From Hymenopus coronatus (lineage: Eukaryota; Arthropoda; Insecta; Mantodea; Hymenopodidae): a stretch of 64,000 nucleotides of DNA. The stretch is from positions 115,145,468 through 115,209,467 of the forward strand of contig CM060888.1 in the NCBI GenBank assembly GCA_030762935.1, given 5' to 3'. The notes below the pieces were generated by a model. The model saw only the letters and a list, made by a program, of their open reading frames with translations, made no database searches and had not been told where the DNA came from. The translations under genes and the position numbers were made by a program. Positions 58,441 through 64,000 of this stretch are shown one piece after another; position 1 is the stretch's first letter, and every line of letters begins with the position of its first letter.

Positions 58441-59221
58441 AAATGCTTCTATTTACTTCATGCTAATCAAGAAAAAAATGTAAGAAATAGTCTGATTACT
58501 TGCTTTCTTTTAAGTAGAAGCGAAATAAGGGAATACCATAGGTTAAAGTGATAGTCAAAGGCTGGTTGCTATGTGACGGAAGTTCCTTTGTTTGCATGGA
58601 CAGGAATTGACAAATTCCTGTATGAGAAAATATAAGTTTTTGAAAGGTGAAATCAAAAACAATGAATAACTAAAAAACGATCAACTCCAAGGAAAAAAAA
58701 TTGTATAACAGAAATTGTGTGTTTTAACGTGCTCTATATTTACTGTTTAGTAAGATTTTGTCTATCTCTTACCGTTTAGCAGTTAAGCAAAATTCGGCAA
58801 ATTTCATCCAGAATAAAGAGGTCTTCAGAGACTATTCCCATAAAATTCAAGAAATACATTTCATTTGGTATGTAAATGTCAGTAATATACGGGATTTTAA
58901 TCAAAATCGTTAGAGCCATTTTTTAGAAAATCAAAATTTTCGAAAAAAGTTCCATGTAAAAGATAGTTTGGGGTGCGGGGGATTTTCTTGAAAATCTTCA
59001 TGTCGCATCCACGGAAGATTCCAAACTTAAATGCCAAGTTTGGTTTTTAACGGTCTTTTCGTTTTTGAGCTTTGCTGCCCACGGACACATGTTTTTTTTT
59101 TTTTTTTTTGGATTCAGGGGGTCTCAAAGCATGTATTTCCGGTGAAATCTCGGTATCGAATTTTTGGATAAAATGCAATACCTTCTCTATACACTATGTA
59201 CATAGTACGTATAGAGAAAGT
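58441..59221 (-). mobile_element. Family H element, hairpin end missing
   Basis: It starts ATGCTTCTATTTACTTCATG (about 60 bases into the consensus) and ends with an intact 32-base near-palindrome (59185-59216, centre TATGTACATA), then AAAGT. The microsatellite is replaced by a T run (59091-59108). Confidence 0.85.
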
Positions 59222-59224
59222 AAA

Positions 59225-60488
59225 AAATACTGACTATAGAGTGAGGGATAAATATGCTATATTTTAGTATCAGTGTTATGTTATGTATCAACTGTTATTT
59301 CTTAAAACGATTAATGTTCTTAGGTCAGTTTGGACACCCTGCTCATATTTCTTATGTGAAGTTACAATTCCATAAAATCACTCCTTGGAATGTGTGTGTC
59401 TGAGCATAGTTGCACGAGGTAAAAAGTTGGCACACATCGTTAAAACTCATGTCAGTAGCGGCGTCTGGAAGCAGTTTCTGAAGTGATTAACGAAAATTAT
59501 TTTCCTTCCATATATGGCTAAACCATAAACTACCACCGAGTCTTTACGTCTTAATGTCAACGCTTCGGAGCATTGTTCATATATGTTTATGCTCTTCCTT
59601 TTGGATGTGTAAATTGAACTTTTAATTCACGTAGCCTAGAATGGAGAGAAAAACAGGCGGGGAGGTTAAGGGCGAAAACTATTACAATATCCAGACTAAA
59701 TCGCTTGCCTTGACAAGTAGTGACTTAAAACTGCATCAAGCAATACCCTTGCAACTAAATGATCATTAATTGCTGATTACAACGTTATGTTGGCTATGCC
59801 TTAGGTGTTCATGCAGTTCAAATATCCGGTATTTGTGCGAAACCTCGGGTTACTGGCATAGAATGATTTATATTAAATAATTAAAGACGTATGCATTTAA
59901 AGTTATAAAATATGTACAAAACTATAAAATCTACAGTGCAAAACTAAGTGTGACTAGGCTCTGGATCTAGCCTCTTGCTAACTAAAATATCTTAGTGTAA
60001 AAGAAAGAAGCACGAATTACTTTCCCTACGGTTGAATGCATTACATTTTTCCGGTAGTGTACTTGCGTTATGAACATAGAAAATGCGTTTTAGAACTGTT
60101 AATTGATCATTAATCCGACAAGTCAGATAGGTTTTTAGTTGCGTCAATGGGAGGTTATTGCGTAAATATTAAAGGGAATTATTCTATAACTATGGAAAAC
60201 ATAACACCATAAATAATCTACAGATTGTTGAGCAGATATGGAGGAAAATAATTAAAAAGGAATGTTACAAAAATAAAATTAAGAACTTTGAAAACAAGGA
60301 AAGGCTCTGAAAGAATGGGAAATTGCAGTAAATAATTTGTTAGAAGACAACATGGAAAAATGGGAAGGCTATAGAGCAATTTCTCCTTACAGCTACATGA
60401 AAACTGTATGCTAACCTTTTAAAAATAAATTTAAAAGATATTTAACTTGCATTGATATGTGACACAATTTAGGATATTGTTATTATGT
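59225..60488. other. Unique sequence without recognised features
   Basis: No gene, RNA or family member recognised. It ends in an A run at 60489-60515. Confidence 0.45.
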
Positions 60489-60657
60489 AAAAAAAAAAAA
60501 AAAAAAAAAAAAAAATCAAATGTGCTCCATTCTCATGGCTTTCTCTTCATCGCTGTAACAAATTATTGTTAAACAGCTGATTCTTCTATCTACTTTATGA
60601 TAATGGAGATAAATATTAGCAGAAATTGTCTTAATTACTTGCTTCCTAGTAAGTACG

Positions 60658-60733
60658 ATTTTCGACGTTGGTCCGGGCTATCAACGGAGAGTTCCTAGTG
60701 GTGGGCGGCGGAGGGCGCATCAAAGTCGAAAAT
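60658..60733. mobile_element. Tiny 76-bp element with inverted ends
   Basis: ATTTTCGAC at the left and GTCGAAAAT at the right are exact inverted repeats (imperfectly extendable by GTTGG against CATCAAA). The GC-rich centre (GGTGGGCGGCGGAGGGC) is unlike anything around it. It interrupts family H consensus between GTAAGTA and AAAAGGCAAATAAAGG, so it is an insertion. It may be a minimal MITE or a remnant. I see no clean target duplication. Confidence 0.5.
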
Positions 60734-60776
60734 AAGGCACTATAAAAGGCAAATAAAGGAATACACTAGGCTAAAA

Positions 60777-61636
60777 ATCTTATGTGTTCCATTCACATAA
60801 CTTTCTCTACATCTCTGGAACAAGTGATTATTAAAAAGCTTATTCCTCTATTTACTTAATGCTAATCGAGAACAAATTGGCAGTAAAAGTCTTATTACTT
60901 GCTTCCTCGTAAGTAGAAGGGAAATAAGTGTAAATAGGCTAAATCCATGGCCAAATCTTTTAAAAGCTGTTTGCTATATGATTAAAGTACCTGTGTTTGT
61001 ATGGACAGAAGTTGGCAAATTCCCGTTTGCGAAAAGTATAAATATTTTAAAGCTAAAATTAGTAGTAAGGAATATCTAACAACGATCAACTCCATGAAAA
61101 AATGTGTATAACATAAATTGTGTGTTTTACTGAGCTCTACATTTTATGTGTGGTAAGTTTTTGTCTTACGGTTTACCAGTTATGCAAACTTCTGCAGAAT
61201 TCATCCAGAATATACATGTCTTCAGAGGCTATCCCAGAAAATTGAAGATATACATTTAATTTGTCACATACATACGTTAAATATAAGAGATTTTAATCAA
61301 AATTAATAGAGCCATTTTTGAGAAAATCAGAATTTTCGAAATTTTTTGGGGTGGCGGCAAATTTTCTCAAAAGCTTCGTGTCGCATCCCTGGAAGATACT
61401 AAATTTAAATACCAAGTTTGATATTTTATCGACTTTCGTTTTTGAGTTATCGTGTTCACAAACACACGGAAATGCTGACATACGGACAACACATACACAA
61501 ACACACGGACCTTTTTCTGAAAATACTTTTTTTTGGATACAGGGGACCCTAAAACGTATATTTCCGGTGAAATCTTAGTATTTTTTGGTGGAATTAAATA
61601 CCTTCTCTATATACTATGTGCACATGTAGAGAAGAT
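60777..61636 (-). mobile_element. Complete family H element nested in another copy
   Basis: It starts ATCTTATGTGTTCCATTCAC and ends CTATGTGCACATGTAGAGAA, GAT. The body is complete and the AC-rich tract (61458-61506) is imperfect. The host's A5 tract appears on both sides. Confidence 0.85.
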
Positions 61637-62197
61637 AAAAAGTTAGTCCAATCTTTTTAAAGTTGGTTGCCATATGGTTGAAATCCGTTTCTATGCTTGG
61701 CCAGGAGTTAACAAATTTCCGTGTGAAAAAAGTTTTAAGTATTGTAAATCTGAAAGAAATAATAAGGAATCTGTCAGAAATGGTCAACACCACGATACAA
61801 ATGTATATTATACAAACTGTGTGTTTTAACAAGATCTACATTTTTTGCAGTCAATTTTTTACTATCTTTTTCGGTTTACCAGTTATACAAAGTTAAGTGA
61901 AATTCATCCAGAATAAAGAGATTTTTAGAGGCTATTCAGAGGAAATAAAGGATATGCATTTTATTTTCCGTGTAAATAACATTGATATACGGTATTTTAT
62001 TGAAATTTGTTAAAACCATTTTTTTAAATACAAATTTTCTAAAATGTTTCCATTTAAAGGGTAGTTCAGGGTGAAGGGGGGGGGGGTCAAAATCTTTGTG
62101 TCACATCCTTGGAAGATACTAAACTTAAATACTAATTTTTCGTTTTTGAGTTATTGAGTTCACAGACACACGGACTCATGCGTACCTTTTTCTAAAA

Positions 62198-63065
62198 ATC
62201 TGATTTGTTCCATTCTCATGACTTTCTCTACATCTTTGCAATAAACGGTTGTTAAAAAGCTTATTCTTCTATGAATTTCATGCTAATGGAAAAAAATTAG
62301 CAGAAATTGTTTTATTATTTACTTCCTTGTAAGAAGAAGGTAAATAAGGGAGTTCATTAGGCTAAAAAGATAGTCAAATCTTTTAAAAACTGGTTGCTTT
62401 GTGATTGAAGTTCCTTTGTTTGTATGGCCAGAAGTTGACAAATTCCCGTATGAGAAAAGTGTAAATATTTTAAAACTGAAATCAATAACAAAGATTATCT
62501 CAAACACGGTCAACTCCACGAAAAAAATACAAATAACACAAATTGTGTGTTTTAACGAGCTCTAGATACATTTTTTATTAAATATGTTTTTGTCTATTTC
62601 TTGTGGTTTACTAGTTACACAAAATTCCGTAAAATTCGTCCAGAATAAACATGTCTTCAGAGGCTATTTCCAGAAAGTTCAAAATATACATTTTATTTGT
62701 TGAGTAAATGTTTTAATATACGACCCGCTAAAATCAAAATCGTTTGAGCCATTTTTGAGAAAAACAACATTTTTCCATGAAAAGTGTAGTTTAGGGTGGG
62801 CGAATTTTCCTCAAAATCATCGTGTCGCATTCTTGAAAGATACTAAATTTAAATACCAAGCTTAGCATTTACTGACTTTTTATTTTTGATTTATCGTGTT
62901 CACGCACACACGGATACACACACGGACCCTTTTTTTCTAAAAATGTATTTTTTGATACAGGGGACCCTAAAACGTGTATTTACGGTGAAATCTCGGTATT
63001 AAATTTTTGGGTGGAATGCAATAACCTGCTCTATACACTATGCACATAGTACATGAATAGAATGT
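62198..63065 (-). mobile_element. Complete family H element
   Basis: It starts ATCTGATTTGTTCCATTCTC and ends CACTATGCACATAGTACATG, AATAGAATGT. The body is complete with a short AC-rich tract (62904-62925). It begins in the CTAAAAA tract of the preceding copy. Confidence 0.85.
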
Positions 63066-63069
63066 AATA

Positions 63070-64000
63070 AAGTAAATATGGCTTAAAAAAGTTAGCTCTC
63101 CCCTTAAGACCAAATACTATTGTTTTTAATCTATTCCAGATTTAGAAATATTGAAGAGACCTTTCTTGAACGTTAACTATCCCTTGTTTTTTCCAAAACG
63201 AATAATAAAATGTTTTGTTTTAATTGATATTGGTTTGCCGTGTATTTCGTGAACCTCTCTTTCTGTTTAAGTTGTCATCTAGTATTGGACCTGTTACTAA
63301 CCTGAACATTTCAGAAACAAGACTTTTCCCTACGTGTTACATTAGATATTTTAGTGTTCTGTATGTAATGTAACTGCAAACTCCCTTTCTTTGAAATTCT
63401 GGTCTTTACGCTGCATGGTAGTAAGTAGAAAATGTTAAAGTTTTATTTGTAACTTAAAATGAATACACATTTTCTACGCAAAATAGAAAATAAATATTTC
63501 TCATTTAACGCTAAAAATATCATTCTTGAAAATGTGAGGAATTCTCAAAAATTCGTGAAAAATCAAGCATATATAGGAATTATGTTATTTCAAATGTAAT
63601 TTCAAAGCAATTTTATTTGTTGTTAAAAACAAAAGCTCTTGCTTATGTGTGTGCTAAGAGTGAGTGTTTCAAGAGGGCATTGAGCATCCGAGATCATTGA
63701 CTTCCTCTGAGGCTTCCTCGCTCAGACCGGTCTGCGGCAATTGTTTTGCTACTTGCTACTGCGCACTTGTAAGTCAAATGACAGTGATGCCAATGGCATC
63801 AGTATCTAGGATATCTGTCTTTTTAGTCCCAGCTCCGACAGTTTTAAATATCTGAAGACATTACTGCTTTGGCGAGGATGTGCGCTCCAAAGCTGTTTGT
63901 ACGAATGTATAAATATTAGCATTAAAGTTTGCAGAAACTAAGCTGAGGTTCTCTTTCACCGGCACTGTTTGATTTTTGAGTAGAATATTACGAGTAAACG
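63070..64000. other. Unique sequence without recognised features
   Basis: No gene or family member recognised. A 63-codon open frame at 63664-63855 has no motif. Confidence 0.45.

Larger units (their letters stand above)
60515..62193 (-). mobile_element. Family H element split by a nested copy and a small fold-back
   Basis: The left part is 60515-60772 (ATCAAATGTGCTCCATTCTC, starting inside a 27-base A run, to ACACTAGGCT). The right part is 61637-62193 (AAAAAGTTAGTCCAATCTTT to GTACCTTTTTCTAAAAA). Joined they read GGCTAAAAAGTTAGTCCAAT, matching GGCTAAAAAGATAGTCAAAT in the copy at 62198. The last 130 or so bases are missing where the next copy begins. Confidence 0.8.

Noticed and set aside
3609..63065. 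CRISPR-like or satellite array explanation for repeated blocks
   Set aside because: Copies are about 0.9 kb, occur in both orientations, are interspersed and nested, and have unrelated unique sequence between them. This fits transposons.

Overview
This window looks like intergenic, repeat-dominated nuclear DNA from a large invertebrate genome. By eye it is AT-rich. No open reading frame reads as a host gene, and everything coding I can recognise is transposon debris. The mobile elements (LINE ends with a CX2CX8HX4C knuckle, RNase H relics, a Tc1-like relic, several tRNA-headed SINE families) point to a metazoan, and arthropod is my best guess. I cannot name the species.

The dominant feature is one interspersed family, here called family H. 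It is about 0.85-1.0 kb, has about 30 full or partial copies, and covers roughly a third of the window. Each copy has an AC-rich microsatellite, a hairpin at one end (ATGTG-loop-CACAT followed by CAGA) and, at the other end, a near-palindrome around TATGTACATA followed by AGAGAAAGT. ACTTTCTCTA lies at one terminus, and its complement TAGAGAAAGT lies just inside the hairpin terminus. Asymmetric terminal inverted repeats, a 3' hairpin, an internal microsatellite, A/T-tract insertion and no clear target duplication are the marks of non-autonomous Helitron2/Helentron elements (HINE/DINE-1-like). Strands follow that model: '+' means the ACTTTCTCTA end is on the left, '-' means the TCTGATGTG hairpin end is on the left.

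Copies cluster at 3.6-7.3, 10.5-12.5, 13.1-16.4, 26.8-27.9, 38.3-40.0, 43.3-44.3, 49.7-51.4 and 60.5-63.1 kb. Several clusters are nested insertions: one copy sits in an A-tract of an older copy, and the two halves of the older copy read straight on across it.

Layout: 0-3.6 kb mostly unique, with a LINE RNase H relic and a possible LTR; 3.6-7.3 kb nested H array with an inserted LINE 3' end; 7.3-10.4 kb unique plus one SINE; 10.5-16.4 kb two H clusters; 16.4-25 kb mostly unique with one H copy; 25-28.7 kb H copies, a Tc1-like relic and a LINE relic; 28.7-38.3 kb unique DNA, SINEs, a LINE end and a segmental duplication; 38.3-52.6 kb dense H copies, SINEs, LINE relics and a 0.9 kb TGGA tetranucleotide array; 52.6-60.5 kb mostly unique with two H copies; 60.5-63.1 kb nested H array; then unique sequence to the end.

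No rRNA gene, functional tRNA gene, CRISPR array or operon is visible.
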